Assembly (NCBI RefSeq): GCF_000242615.2
Contig: NZ_KI912268.1
Coordinates: forward strand, 2,851,766 to 2,915,765
DNA: 64,000 nt
DNA from: Holophaga foetida DSM 6591
GTDB lineage: Bacteria > Acidobacteriota > Holophagae > Holophagales > Holophagaceae
Direction of reading: 5' to 3'
The translations under genes were made by a program, and so were the position numbers. Positions 33,574 through 44,286 of the stretch are shown piece after piece. How positions within the stretch are numbered: position 1 is the first letter of the stretch; every line of letters starts with the position of its first letter. Under the pieces are notes generated by a model, which did not search any database, was not told the origin of the DNA, and saw only the letters and a program-made list of their open reading frames with translations.

Positions 33574-35691
33574 ATGAGTCTTGTGGCTGCACTATCGAAG
33601 GGGCTCGCTGGGTGCGGCCTCCTTCTTGCCCTGGCCTGCGGTGGGGGTGCGTCGTCCACCTCTCCAGCCACGCCATCGACAGCGTTGCCGGTGCTCCCCG
33701 AGGACGATGCCACCAAGAACCACCTCGGGATGAACACCTGGTTCCTGAACGACTGGGACGACAGCTCCGCCTTTGTGGATGTGGCCAAGCACGCCCGGAA
33801 GTGGAACGACTCGGCATGGACCACTGCGGCTCCCGCGGACGCCCTGGGCTGGCCCACGACAGATGCCTCCACGGTCTTCTGGACGGGGACACCCGCTCAG
33901 ATCAACGGGACCTACAAGCTCACCTTCAAGGGGCAGGCGGATGTGGCGGTGATGTGGTCCGGCGGAGCCGTGACCAACAAGGTCTATGACAGCGCGACCA
34001 ATACGACCACGGCGGATGTCACCATCAGCAGCAGCTCCGGCGGCTCCGGTGGTCTCAAGCTCACCGACACCAAGCGGACCGCCACCAGCGCCACCAACAC
34101 CGGCTTCACGGACCTGCACCTCTATCGGCCCGGCTATGCCTCCGATGGCAGCGCCGTCTTCACCACTCCCTTCCTCACGGCCCTGGGCAAGGTGGATGTG
34201 GTGCGGATGATGGACTGGACGAGTACCAATGTAAACCTCACCCAGACCTGGTCCCAGCGCCGGACGCCCCTCCACTTCTACAAGGCTGGGGAGGCCTACA
34301 CGGGCCCGGGTGGGGAGGACTGGAGCGCCAGCAGCAGTTCCCCCGGGGTCGCTCTGGAACATCAGATCCAGCTCTGCAACACGCTGGGAGCGGACTTCTG
34401 GCTGAACATCCCTGTGGCCGCCGACGACAACTACGTGCGCAAGATTGCCCTGGCCTGCCGCTACGGCACCGATGGTACCAACCCCTACACCAGCACCCAG
34501 GCCAGCCCCGTCTATCCGCCCCTGGACTCCAACCGCCGCCTGTACCTCGAGTACGCCAACGAGATCTGGAACTACGCCGGTGGTTTCCAGTGCTTCCACG
34601 TCATTCACGACATCGTGCTGTCCCTGCCCTCCACCCACCCGGTCAGGTCGCTGGCCCCCAGCGGGTCCGGGCAGTACCAGTGGCTCTACATCTACCCCGC
34701 CTATCGCATGGCCGCCATCAGCGACATCTTCCGGGAGGTCTACGGGGATGCCTCCATGATGAACCGGGTCCGCCCCCTCCTCATGACCCAGCAGGGCAAC
34801 ACCAACAACACCCTCTCCCTGCCCCTCAACTGGCTGGAGGCCTATGGGAAGACCCTATCGCCCCAGCGCACCGTGGCGTCCTACCTCTACGGCGCCGGGG
34901 GCTCGGGATACTACGGGGTCAACAGCGAGCCCACGGCCCACTCGGACCTGGACGGCTTCTTCGCCTCGGGGAACTATCCCTCCACCGTCAACGTGAAGGG
35001 CATGGGCGTTGATGCGCTCTGGACCAAAAACCAGGGGATCAAGCGGGTCGCCTATGAGGGGGGCCCCAGTCTGGACAGCTACTCGGATGCGGAAGCCCAG
35101 GCCATCAACGCCGATTCCCGCATGCTGGACATGGTTGAGACCACCCACGCCGCCTGGTCGGCCCAGGGTGGGGACCTGCTGGTCTACTACACCCTGGTGG
35201 GGGCCGCCCAGTGGGAGTTCACCCCGGACATCACCAATGCCGACACCCCCAAGCTCCGGGCCCTGGATGCCCTCAAGGGTGCGACCCGGGCCAGCGTCAC
35301 CCTGGGTCAGGCCCTGCCCGGGTCCATGATCGCGGTTGACTGGCAGGCGAATGGCTACCAGATCCGCACGGGCTTTGACTATGTGAAGCCGGTGGGCGGG
35401 CTCGACACCGTGGCGGGCAATGAGGAAAACGAGTGGGTGGCCTACCCCTTCCACGCGGATGCGGCCTTCACGGGCAGCCTGAGCCTCCGGGTTGCCAGCT
35501 ACTACGGCACCACTGTGGCCGTATGGCTGAACGGGGTGAAGCAGGGTGAGCTGGCGATCCCCGCCCACAACCCGCTGGTACTCGCGGACACCACCACCCT
35601 GAGTGTCTCCATCCCTGCGGGGCTGTCGGTCATCCGGGTAGAGAACCTCGGCACCAATGATTTCTGCCTGTATTCCATCCAGGTGAACTGA
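33574..35691 (+). CDS. Large lipoprotein, putative glycoside hydrolase with C-terminal carbohydrate-binding-like domain, 705 aa
   Basis: The start is the ATG at 33574 (MSLVAALSKG), behind GGAGG. It has a lipoprotein signal with LACGGG, then a Ser/Thr/Pro-rich linker. The central part resembles secreted cellulose-binding or glycoside-hydrolase-like proteins: FWLNIPVAADDNYVRKIA, RLYLEYANEIWNY (candidate acid/base Glu) and RVAYEGGPS (candidate nucleophile Glu). The last 120 residues (about 585-705) form a jelly-roll-like beta domain resembling carbohydrate-binding modules. It would act on a polysaccharide at the cell surface. Low-complexity Thr/Ser repeats near 120-150 suggest a flexible spacer. 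Substrate unknown. Confidence 0.7.
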   Translation: MSLVAALSKGLAGCGLLLALACGGGASSTSPATPSTALPVLPEDDATKNHLGMNTWFLNDWDDSSAFVDVAKHARKWNDSAWTTAAPADALGWPTTDASTVFWTGTPAQINGTYKLTFKGQADVAVMWSGGAVTNKVYDSATNTTTADVTISSSSGGSGGLKLTDTKRTATSATNTGFTDLHLYRPGYASDGSAVFTTPFLTALGKVDVVRMMDWTSTNVNLTQTWSQRRTPLHFYKAGEAYTGPGGEDWSASSSSPGVALEHQIQLCNTLGADFWLNIPVAADDNYVRKIALACRYGTDGTNPYTSTQASPVYPPLDSNRRLYLEYANEIWNYAGGFQCFHVIHDIVLSLPSTHPVRSLAPSGSGQYQWLYIYPAYRMAAISDIFREVYGDASMMNRVRPLLMTQQGNTNNTLSLPLNWLEAYGKTLSPQRTVASYLYGAGGSGYYGVNSEPTAHSDLDGFFASGNYPSTVNVKGMGVDALWTKNQGIKRVAYEGGPSLDSYSDAEAQAINADSRMLDMVETTHAAWSAQGGDLLVYYTLVGAAQWEFTPDITNADTPKLRALDALKGATRASVTLGQALPGSMIAVDWQANGYQIRTGFDYVKPVGGLDTVAGNEENEWVAYPFHADAAFTGSLSLRVASYYGTTVAVWLNGVKQGELAIPAHNPLVLADTTTLSVSIPAGLSVIRVENLGTNDFCLYSIQVN

Positions 35692-35743
35692 TCGTCCGCG
35701 TCGTGCCGCCCCAAGCACCTCGCTCCTGGATAGCTTCTTTATC

Positions 35744-35815
35744 TGCCATGAAAGGGGGGACCGCCTGCTCGCTGCGCTCGCGATTGCCCTCCTTTCCTGT
35801 GCTCATGGCTTGCGG
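35744..35815. repeat. Diverged copy of the dispersed GACCGC-type repeat
   Basis: This stretch (GGGGGACCGCCTGCTCGC, then GCTCGCGATTGCCCTCC and GTGCTC) aligns by eye with the repeat at 54698-54790 and, in reverse orientation, with 47095-47187. Identity is clearly lower. It lies in the 205-bp gap before uvrA, where I see no gene. Confidence 0.45.
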
Positions 35816-35896
35816 GATGGGATGGGTGGGGGCAGAATTTAAGCGAAACGCGCCCCCGCCTCCGATGGCATCCAATGGGGATCGGGTGAGGAAGCC

Positions 35897-38728
<2,832 letters not shown>

Positions 38729-38839
38729 GGTGTCAGCTTCGGGGGAACCCCCGGCTGCCGGGGTATGTCCTACTCGCAACCATCAATCGTTGCTATCCTT
38801 CTTTATGCCCCGCGCTATCCGTATGAACCGGTTTTTTCC

Positions 38840-39934
38840 ATGAAGGCCGCCCTCTTCCTGAGCGGATCCTGCAATCTTGCCTGCAGCTACTGCTACGCCT
38901 CGCAATGCCCAAAGGCCCCGATCGGGCCGGACACCCTGCACCAGAGCCTGGCCTTCCTGAAGGCCCGTGCCCAGGGCACCCTGGCCCTCACCCTCATTGG
39001 CGGAGAGCCCTTGCTCTTCCCGGATCTGGTCCGGGAGATCGTGCGGGTGTGCCGCAGCTGGGACACCCCACGGACCCATATCGCCATCACCACCAATGGC
39101 ACCCACCTGAGCGAAGCTCTCCTGGACCACTTCCAGGCGGAAGACGTCGAGGTCTACCTCAGTCTCGACGGAGACCAGGAAGCCCACGACACTCACCGGA
39201 AGACCCCCCAGGGCCAGGGTTCCTACGCCGAGGTGCTCCGCTGGGTGCCGAAGCTCCTGGCACACCACCCGAAGGCCCAGGTCAGCTCTGTGATCACACC
39301 CCAGACCGCCGGGAGGCTCGCCGATTCCGTGGCATCCCTGCTGAGCCTGGGTTTCCGGGACCTCTCCATGGGACTGGACTATGCAGGAGCATGGTCCTTG
39401 GAGTCCCTGGATATCCTTGAGGCCCAGTACCATCAGGTGGCCGAGCATTACATCCGGGACCATCGGGCGGGCCAGGCCTATCACCTCTCCTTCCTGGACG
39501 ACCACATCCTCACCTGGACCTCCGGGGGCACCGCCCGGTCGGCCTGCTGCGATCTGGGGGACCAGATCCTGGCCATCGGCCCCAGCGGGCGGCTCTATCC
39601 TTGCTTGCAGTTCGTGGGCGCCGACGATGGGCAACAGGCCATCGGTGATGTCTGGAGGGGGCTGGATCCCAAGGCTCGATGCCGGGTCCTCTGCCAGGCC
39701 AAGCCTCAATTGCCCTGTGGGGACTGCACCCTGAAATTGCGCTGTTTCCGCTGGTGCGGATGCACCAACTGGCGAGCCACGGGCAACCTTCACCAGCCCC
39801 CAGCCATTCTTTGTGAGCACGAGCGGCGGATCATCCCCTTGGCGGACCGGGTGGCTGAAAGGCTCTATGCAGAGCGCAACCCCAGCTTCATACAGAAATT
39901 CTACGCCCCAGTGGCCGGAAGGGAGGACGCATGA
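38840..39934 (+). CDS. Radical SAM/SPASM domain protein, 364 aa
   Basis: I place the start at the ATG at 38840 (MKAALFLSGS); no clear Shine-Dalgarno precedes it, so it may be leaderless or start upstream at 38765. The radical SAM cluster is C11, C15 and C18 (CNLACSYC). The C-terminal SPASM region has GRLYPCLQF, CGDCTLKLRCFRWCGC and a last Cys in ILCEHERR, enough for two auxiliary Fe-S clusters. Such enzymes modify peptides or proteins (sactipeptide, cyclophane and quinohemoprotein maturases, or sulfatase maturases). Its stop overlaps the start of a 108-residue Pro-rich peptide gene by 4 nt. That makes the peptide its probable substrate, by inference. Confidence 0.85.
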   Translation: MKAALFLSGSCNLACSYCYASQCPKAPIGPDTLHQSLAFLKARAQGTLALTLIGGEPLLFPDLVREIVRVCRSWDTPRTHIAITTNGTHLSEALLDHFQAEDVEVYLSLDGDQEAHDTHRKTPQGQGSYAEVLRWVPKLLAHHPKAQVSSVITPQTAGRLADSVASLLSLGFRDLSMGLDYAGAWSLESLDILEAQYHQVAEHYIRDHRAGQAYHLSFLDDHILTWTSGGTARSACCDLGDQILAIGPSGRLYPCLQFVGADDGQQAIGDVWRGLDPKARCRVLCQAKPQLPCGDCTLKLRCFRWCGCTNWRATGNLHQPPAILCEHERRIIPLADRVAERLYAERNPSFIQKFYAPVAGREDA

Positions 39935-40257
39935 CCCCCAAGCCCACACTCCAGGCCCATCAGGCGCCTGTGGAGCCCGGATACCCCCAGATGGCTGCCG
40001 GGCTGGCCCTGGCGGCGGCCCTCCTGGGCTGCCCTCTGGCCGCAGAGCAAGCCCAGGAGAAGGCCAAGACCCCCAAAGCCCAGTCCGCCCCCAGGAAGCC
40101 CAGCCGCCTCAGGGGCAAGCCGCAGGCTCCCCGCAGTCCCGGCCCGCCTCCCGCGCAGCCTCCCACCCCTGGGAACCCCGGGCAGGAAAAGGAGCCCAAG
40201 CCGGAGCCGCCCATGGCCGGTGTCCCCATGCGCCCCAAGACCCCTCCTGCGAAGTAG
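39931..40257 (+). CDS. Pro-rich small protein, candidate radical SAM substrate, 108 aa
   Basis: The ATG overlaps the SPASM enzyme stop (ATGA). The peptide has a polar N-terminal stretch (about 1-20), a hydrophobic segment AAGLALAAALLGCPLAA at about 22-38 with a single Cys in an LLGC context, and a long Lys/Pro/Gln-rich tail with PGPPPAQPPTPGNPG and a final PMRPKTPPAK. It has no homology I recognise. Either it is a lipoprotein-like anchor with a Pro-rich tail or a leader-plus-core precursor. The position right behind a radical SAM/SPASM gene suggests a modified peptide, but the tail lacks the Cys-, Trp- or Tyr-rich cores of known classes. Confidence 0.6.
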   Translation: MTPKPTLQAHQAPVEPGYPQMAAGLALAAALLGCPLAAEQAQEKAKTPKAQSAPRKPSRLRGKPQAPRSPGPPPAQPPTPGNPGQEKEPKPEPPMAGVPMRPKTPPAK

Positions 40258-40607
40258 GCTCCCATGGCCACCCCTCTGGAAGTCCGAGCCTGCCTGACTC
40301 CCAATTCCCCTCCCTCCAGTCCCGGCAACAGGAGATCCAAAACTGGATCATGGCATCCAGGTTTGAACCCGCGTGCTTCCGCCACGAGGCTGTCCCCGGT
40401 TGGGCCTGGGTGACCGTGCGGGTCACCCCAGCGACTCCCACTCCGCCCCTACCTCGGCCACTGGGGTCTGCCTCGCCTGATCGACGACTCTTGGGCCACT
40501 AAACGTTTCATGGGGTTGGTCCGCTCAAACTGTGAGCCCGGGAACACTTCGGGGGAAGGGCGCATCCAAGGCCATATCCACAAAGCAGTGTGCACTTTGG
40601 AGCGCTC
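40258..40607. other. 350-bp gap without a recognised gene
   Basis: No coding sequence or standard RNA gene is supported. A segment near 40362-40384 reads GGTTTGAACCCGCGTGCTTCC followed by GCCA and looks like a tRNA 3' end, but the T-arm stem does not pair and no D or anticodon arm fits, so it is not annotated as a tRNA. The last bases carry GGAG before the next ATG. Confidence 0.4.
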
Positions 40608-40781
40608 ATGACCACCGAAGACCTTCGCAGCATCACCAACTGGGCCAAGGAACTGGGCCTGCCCGAGAAGAAGCTCAAGGAGGCCGTCAAGGCCGCCGAC
40701 CTTCAGCCGGACTCCAAGCGGGGCATCTGCTGCTTCTACTCGCGCGCCAAGATCGAGGGTCTCGCGAAGACCCTCAAGTAG
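40608..40781 (+). CDS. Small basic hypothetical protein, 57 aa
   Basis: The ATG at 40608 has GGAG at a fitting distance (TTGGAGCGCTC before ATG). The product is highly charged, with a helix-rich sequence (ITNWAKELGLPEKKLKEAVKAADL) followed by a RGICCFYSRAKIEGLAKTLK end. The pattern recalls a small helix-turn-helix or SAP/Rho-N-like DNA-binding fold, but no family is certain. A single-gene unit before the TetR cluster. Codon use agrees with its neighbours, supporting that it is real. Confidence 0.6.
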   Translation: MTTEDLRSITNWAKELGLPEKKLKEAVKAADLQPDSKRGICCFYSRAKIEGLAKTLK

Positions 40782-40866
40782 CCGAATTCGTCAGTCGGCT
40801 GCTGGCCCTGACCATCGGTGCGCACCCGCAGCATTCCCGGAAAGATTGCGTCGTTCCTTGTGGAGC

Positions 40867-40883
40867 GTATACTTACGGTATAC
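40867..40883. promoter_or_regulatory. Repeated GTATAC motif upstream of the flavodoxin-TetR cluster
   Basis: GTATAC occurs at 40867-40872 and 40878-40883 with a 5-bp spacer, giving both an inverted and a direct repeat (GTATACTT twice). TATACT is also a good -10 box. It lies about 50 bp before the GTG at 40934. It is a likely operator for the TetR regulator encoded two genes down. Confidence 0.5.
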
Positions 40884-40933
40884 TTCAACCACTATGGGTA
40901 TAACCCTGGTGGCTGTTTCGCAGGGAGGAACGG

Positions 40934-41506
40934 GTGAAGGTATTGGTGCTCAACGGAAGTCCAAGGGCAGGGGGTATGGTCGCCAAGCTCCTCGGGGCTG
41001 TAGTGGAAGACCTTAGAGCCGATATTCAGTGGGTCGATGTGCCCACACTGAATATGAAATTCTGCACGGGCTGCATGGCTTGCCGGGGAAAGGGAACCTG
41101 CATCCTGCCTGAAGACGACGCCCACCTTCTGGCCGCCAGAATCCGGGAGGCCGACGCTCTGGTTGTCGGCACCCCTACCTGCTGGGGGAACATGAGTGGG
41201 CCTTTGAAGGTGCTTTTCGACCGAACGGTTCCGGTATTCATGGGGGAGAGCCTCAGGGGGATCCCGATCCCGAGACAGAAGGGGAAGCGGGCCTTGATCA
41301 TCACGGCGTGCACCACGCCCTGGCCCTTCAACATCATCTTCCCGCAGAGCCGAGGTGCCATCCGGGCCATCAAAGAGGTTCTTCGCACCGCTGGCTATAG
41401 CACCCTTGCTTCCATCACCCGACCGGGCTCTAGGACCTCGGATGCCATCCCCCATGCCCTCCTCAAAAAAGCCAAGGCTGCTGGCCTGAAATTGATACCA
41501 GCCTGA
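40934..41506 (+). CDS. NAD(P)H-dependent oxidoreductase, flavodoxin-like iron-sulfur flavoprotein family, 190 aa
   Basis: Translation starts at GTG 40934, behind AGGAACGG. The flavodoxin fold is shown by LVLNGSPRAGG (FMN phosphate loop) near residue 5, and VVGTPTCWGNMSGPLKVLFDR near 75. A Cys cluster, CTGCMACRGKGTC (residues about 44-56), resembles iron-sulfur flavoproteins. It is cytoplasmic and probably uses FMN with NAD(P)H. It is first in a set with the TetR gene at 41522 and the tandem flavodoxin protein at 42169, which suggests a regulated quinone or nitro-compound reductase response. The substrate is unknown. Confidence 0.82.
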   Translation: MKVLVLNGSPRAGGMVAKLLGAVVEDLRADIQWVDVPTLNMKFCTGCMACRGKGTCILPEDDAHLLAARIREADALVVGTPTCWGNMSGPLKVLFDRTVPVFMGESLRGIPIPRQKGKRALIITACTTPWPFNIIFPQSRGAIRAIKEVLRTAGYSTLASITRPGSRTSDAIPHALLKKAKAAGLKLIPA

Positions 41507-41521
41507 AGCTCGGAGACCGCG

Positions 41522-42154
41522 TTGGATAAAAACCTCAAGACCCAGGAACGCGAAGGCCGCCGGAACCACATTCTGGTGGCGGCCCGGGAACGCTTTGCTG
41601 AGCTGGGCTTTGCGGGCGCCACCATGGACCAGGTGGCCAAGGCCTCCGGCTTCACCAAGCGGACGGTGTACGGCTACTTCGCCTCCAAGGAGGAGCTCTG
41701 GTGCGGGGTCATGGCCCAGGCCCTGGAGGGCCTCGCGGACTGTTTCCATGGAGCCACCCAGGGCTGCGGAAGCGGATTCGAAGAGATCGCCGGCATGGGC
41801 CTCGCCTTCGAGCGTTTTGCCCAGGAGCACCCTGCCAGCTTCCGGGTCCTGGCGGAAGGCCGGGCGCTGGTGGGGTGCATGGCCGCCGAGACCCGGGGCT
41901 TCCAGGAGATGGGAGAGGCCCATCGGCGCATGCACGGGGCGATGACAGAGGCGATCCGCCGAGGGATTGCTGACGGCAGCCTGCGCCCCGACCTGGATCC
42001 CGAGCTGGTGGCCGCCCTCCTGGCCACGTACTCCAGCGCCGTGATGGGGGCGGTGAGGCAGGCCCAGGGAGACTCCGGCATCAAGCTATTCGACCCCGCG
42101 ACCTTCATGGCCCAGTCTCTGGAGTTCGTCGGACACGCCTTGCGGCGGAACTGA
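41522..42154 (+). CDS. TetR-family transcriptional regulator, 210 aa
   Basis: The start is TTG at 41522, 13 nt after the flavoprotein stop. Residues about 10-60 form the TetR helix-turn-helix: RNHILVAARERFAELGFAGATMDQVAKASGFTKRTVYGYFASKEELW. The helical ligand-binding domain takes the rest. It likely represses the surrounding flavodoxin genes through the GTATAC repeats at 40867, a link not proven. A rare start codon would keep its level low. Confidence 0.9.
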   Translation: MDKNLKTQEREGRRNHILVAARERFAELGFAGATMDQVAKASGFTKRTVYGYFASKEELWCGVMAQALEGLADCFHGATQGCGSGFEEIAGMGLAFERFAQEHPASFRVLAEGRALVGCMAAETRGFQEMGEAHRRMHGAMTEAIRRGIADGSLRPDLDPELVAALLATYSSAVMGAVRQAQGDSGIKLFDPATFMAQSLEFVGHALRRN

Positions 42155-42168
42155 GGAAAGGAGCCATC

Positions 42169-43557
42169 GTGAAGATCCTCGTACTGGGCGGAAGCCCCAA
42201 GGGAGAGGCCAGCATCACCCTCCGCTACACCCGTTTCCTGGGCATGAGGTTTCCGGAGCACCGCTTCGAGGAAGTCTATGTGGCCGCCAGCGTTCGCAGC
42301 CTGGAGAAGAACCTTGGCGAACTGATCGCCAAGGTCCGGGAAGCAGATCTGGTGGTCTTCGCCTTCCCTCTGTACGTCTGCCTGGTTCACGCCGCCTACA
42401 AGCGCTTCTTTGAACTGGTGGAGGAGCGTGCCCTGAGCTCAGCCTTCGCGGGCAAGCCCGCCCTGCTCCTGGCCACCTCCATCCACTGGCACGACCATAC
42501 GGCCCTGGAATATGTGCGTGGCATGGCCGAGGACTGGGGCATGGGGGTGTGCGGCGTCTATTCCGCCGGCATGGACGATCTTGTGAAGGCCTCGGAACGG
42601 AACCGCCTGGAGGCCTTCGGGCGCCTGGCCTTCCGGCGGGCCGCCAGCGGAGAACTCCCCCGCCGTGAGACCGCGCCGCGCCCCGATTGGGACTACGTCT
42701 ATGCTCCCCAGGCCGGACCAGCCCGGGTGGATCCCCGGGGGCTGAGGGCCCTGATTGTCACGGACGGTGCCCCCGGAAGCGGGATCCGCGCCATGGCGGA
42801 ACGCTTCGGGGAGCTGTTCGGCGGCGACTCCGAACTGGTGGATCTCAACGCCCTCCCCATGAAGGGGGGCTGCCAGGGCTGCATCCAATGCGGATTGGAC
42901 AATCGCTGTACCTACGGGGACAGCGATGGAGTCCAGGCCGTCTACCGGGAAAAGCTGCGCCGGGCCGATATCGTGGTGTGGGCCTACGGCATCCGGGACC
43001 GCTACTGGTCCGCCCGGGCCAAGACCTTCATCGACCGCCGCTTCCTGGACACCCACCAGCCCAACGCCGTGGGCAAGCAGGTGGTCTATCTCGTGTCCGG
43101 CCCGCTGTCAGCGCACGCCAACCTGCGGCAGATCATTTCCACCATGGAGGAGTTCAGCGGGGGGAATCTGGCCGCGCTAGTGACGGACGAGCCCCGGGAC
43201 ACGGCGGCCATCGACCGGGCCATCCGTGGGGCGGCGGAGTGCGCGGTGGAATGCCACCAGGTCGGCTACCAGGCCCCCCGGACCTTCGCCGGTGTCGGGG
43301 GCGCCAAGGTCTTCAGGGACGAGATCTGGGGCAAGCTGCGCTTCCCCTTCGTGGCGGATCACCGCTACTACAAGGCCCACCACTTCTATGATTTCCCCCA
43401 GAAGGAATGGGGGGCGCGACTGAAGACCACCCTCCTGAGGGCCCTGGTCCACATCCCAGCCATCCGCCGCGCCATCCTGGTGGATATGAAACGTCACATG
43501 GTCCGGCCTCTGGATCGAGTGCTGGAATCCATACGGACCTCACCGGGAACCCCATAA
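42169..43557 (+). CDS. Tandem flavodoxin-fold oxidoreductase, 462 aa
   Basis: The start is GTG at 42169, with AAGGAG upstream. Two flavodoxin/NADPH-dependent FMN reductase-like domains are fused. Domain one is about 1-180 (ILVLGGSPKGEASITL, LVVFAFPLYVCLVHAAYKRFF). Domain two is about 190-360 (ALIVTDGAPGSGIRAM, GCQGCIQCGLDNRC, VVWAYGIRDRYWSARAKTFIDRR). The second domain keeps the Cys-rich motif of iron-sulfur flavoproteins, while the first lacks it. A C-terminal 100-residue tail of basic amphipathic helices follows. It may receive electrons in one domain and deliver them in the other. It forms a unit with the two preceding genes. Confidence 0.8.
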   Translation: MKILVLGGSPKGEASITLRYTRFLGMRFPEHRFEEVYVAASVRSLEKNLGELIAKVREADLVVFAFPLYVCLVHAAYKRFFELVEERALSSAFAGKPALLLATSIHWHDHTALEYVRGMAEDWGMGVCGVYSAGMDDLVKASERNRLEAFGRLAFRRAASGELPRRETAPRPDWDYVYAPQAGPARVDPRGLRALIVTDGAPGSGIRAMAERFGELFGGDSELVDLNALPMKGGCQGCIQCGLDNRCTYGDSDGVQAVYREKLRRADIVVWAYGIRDRYWSARAKTFIDRRFLDTHQPNAVGKQVVYLVSGPLSAHANLRQIISTMEEFSGGNLAALVTDEPRDTAAIDRAIRGAAECAVECHQVGYQAPRTFAGVGGAKVFRDEIWGKLRFPFVADHRYYKAHHFYDFPQKEWGARLKTTLLRALVHIPAIRRAILVDMKRHMVRPLDRVLESIRTSPGTP

Positions 43558-43623
43558 ATTACGATTTGGCCCCCCGGGGCACTCCGTTTTATGGTGTGAC
43601 AGACCCTTTTCCATGGAGTTCCC

Positions 43624-44070
43624 ATGTGTCTGCTCCGCCCGCTTGCAATCGGCCTGCTCCTCTCCTGCGGCTTCGGCGTGCAGGCCGGGGACAATCTCTC
43701 CACCGCTTCCGCGGATGGTGATCTCGTCAAGATGCAGGCTTGCGTGGATGCCGGGGAAAAGGCCACGGACGTGGACCGCTGGGGATGGACGGCCCTCCAC
43801 TGGGCGGTCTACAACAACCACCTCCGGGCTGCCGAATGGCTGCTGGAAAGGGGGGCTGCGCTCAACGTCAAGAGTGTGCAGAAGTTCGGAGCCTGTCCGG
43901 TTGGCGCGACACCCTTGATCCTTGCGGCCTACTACGGGCAGCCAAGGCTGGTGGAACTGTTCGTCAAGCAGGGGGCCGACCGCGGGGTACAGGACAGCAA
44001 GGGGATGACCGCCATGGATTACGCACGGGAGTTCGGGTGGAACGAGTGCGTTGAGCTACTCAAGAATTAG
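43624..44070 (+). CDS. Secreted ankyrin-repeat protein, 148 aa
   Basis: A signal peptide (MCLLRPLAIGLLLSCGFGVQAG) directs export to the periplasm; Cys15 in LLSCG could also be a poor lipobox. Four ankyrin-type repeats follow: NLSTASADGDLVKMQACVDAG, GWTALHWAVYNNHLRAAEWLLERGA, GATPLILAAYYGQPRLVELFVKQGA and GMTAMDYAREFGWNECVELL. Ankyrin repeats bind other proteins. GGAG precedes the ATG. It is alone on the plus strand, with no clear partner gene. Confidence 0.85.
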   Translation: MCLLRPLAIGLLLSCGFGVQAGDNLSTASADGDLVKMQACVDAGEKATDVDRWGWTALHWAVYNNHLRAAEWLLERGAALNVKSVQKFGACPVGATPLILAAYYGQPRLVELFVKQGADRGVQDSKGMTAMDYAREFGWNECVELLKN

Positions 44071-44140
44071 GGGCCGTAGATGAAAAGGACATGAGCTGGG
44101 GGCAAAGCACCTCTGCGGGCTGTCATTGTCCGCTGACTGC

Positions 44141-44201
44141 TTTATCCTGTCCATTCGTGCACATCCTGTTGAAAATCTTTGAACAGAATAGGCAGGATAA
44201 A
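44141..44201. repeat. AT-rich nested inverted repeat (TTTATCCTG/CAGGATAAA)
   Basis: TTTATCCTG (44141-44149) pairs with CAGGATAAA (44193-44201), with CTGTT/AACAG (44166-44170 and 44182-44186) inside. It lies in the 216-bp gap between the ankyrin gene and the convergent GT2-DUF2062 gene. Similar TTTATCCTGT-type repeats are common between genes in many bacteria. Confidence 0.55.
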
Positions 44202-44286
44202 ATAGGATTTTAATAAATTAAAAATAGTCATGTAACATGTTGTATGTCATTACTTGGAAGTAAGGCCGCTTCGATATTGCCCCTTC

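Noticed and set aside
38783-39949. A 388-aa minus-strand frame opposite the radical SAM/SPASM gene
   Set aside because: The plus-strand gene has all Fe-S motifs; the minus frame has none and reflects GC-rich codon bias.
40362-40384. tRNA-like 3' end (GGTTTGAACCCGCGTGCTTCC then GCCA), suggesting a tRNA-Sec or attachment site
   Set aside because: The T-arm does not pair beyond two bases, no D arm or anticodon arm is found at the proper distance, and a 5' acceptor match at 40278 would make the molecule about 107 nt with a mismatch.
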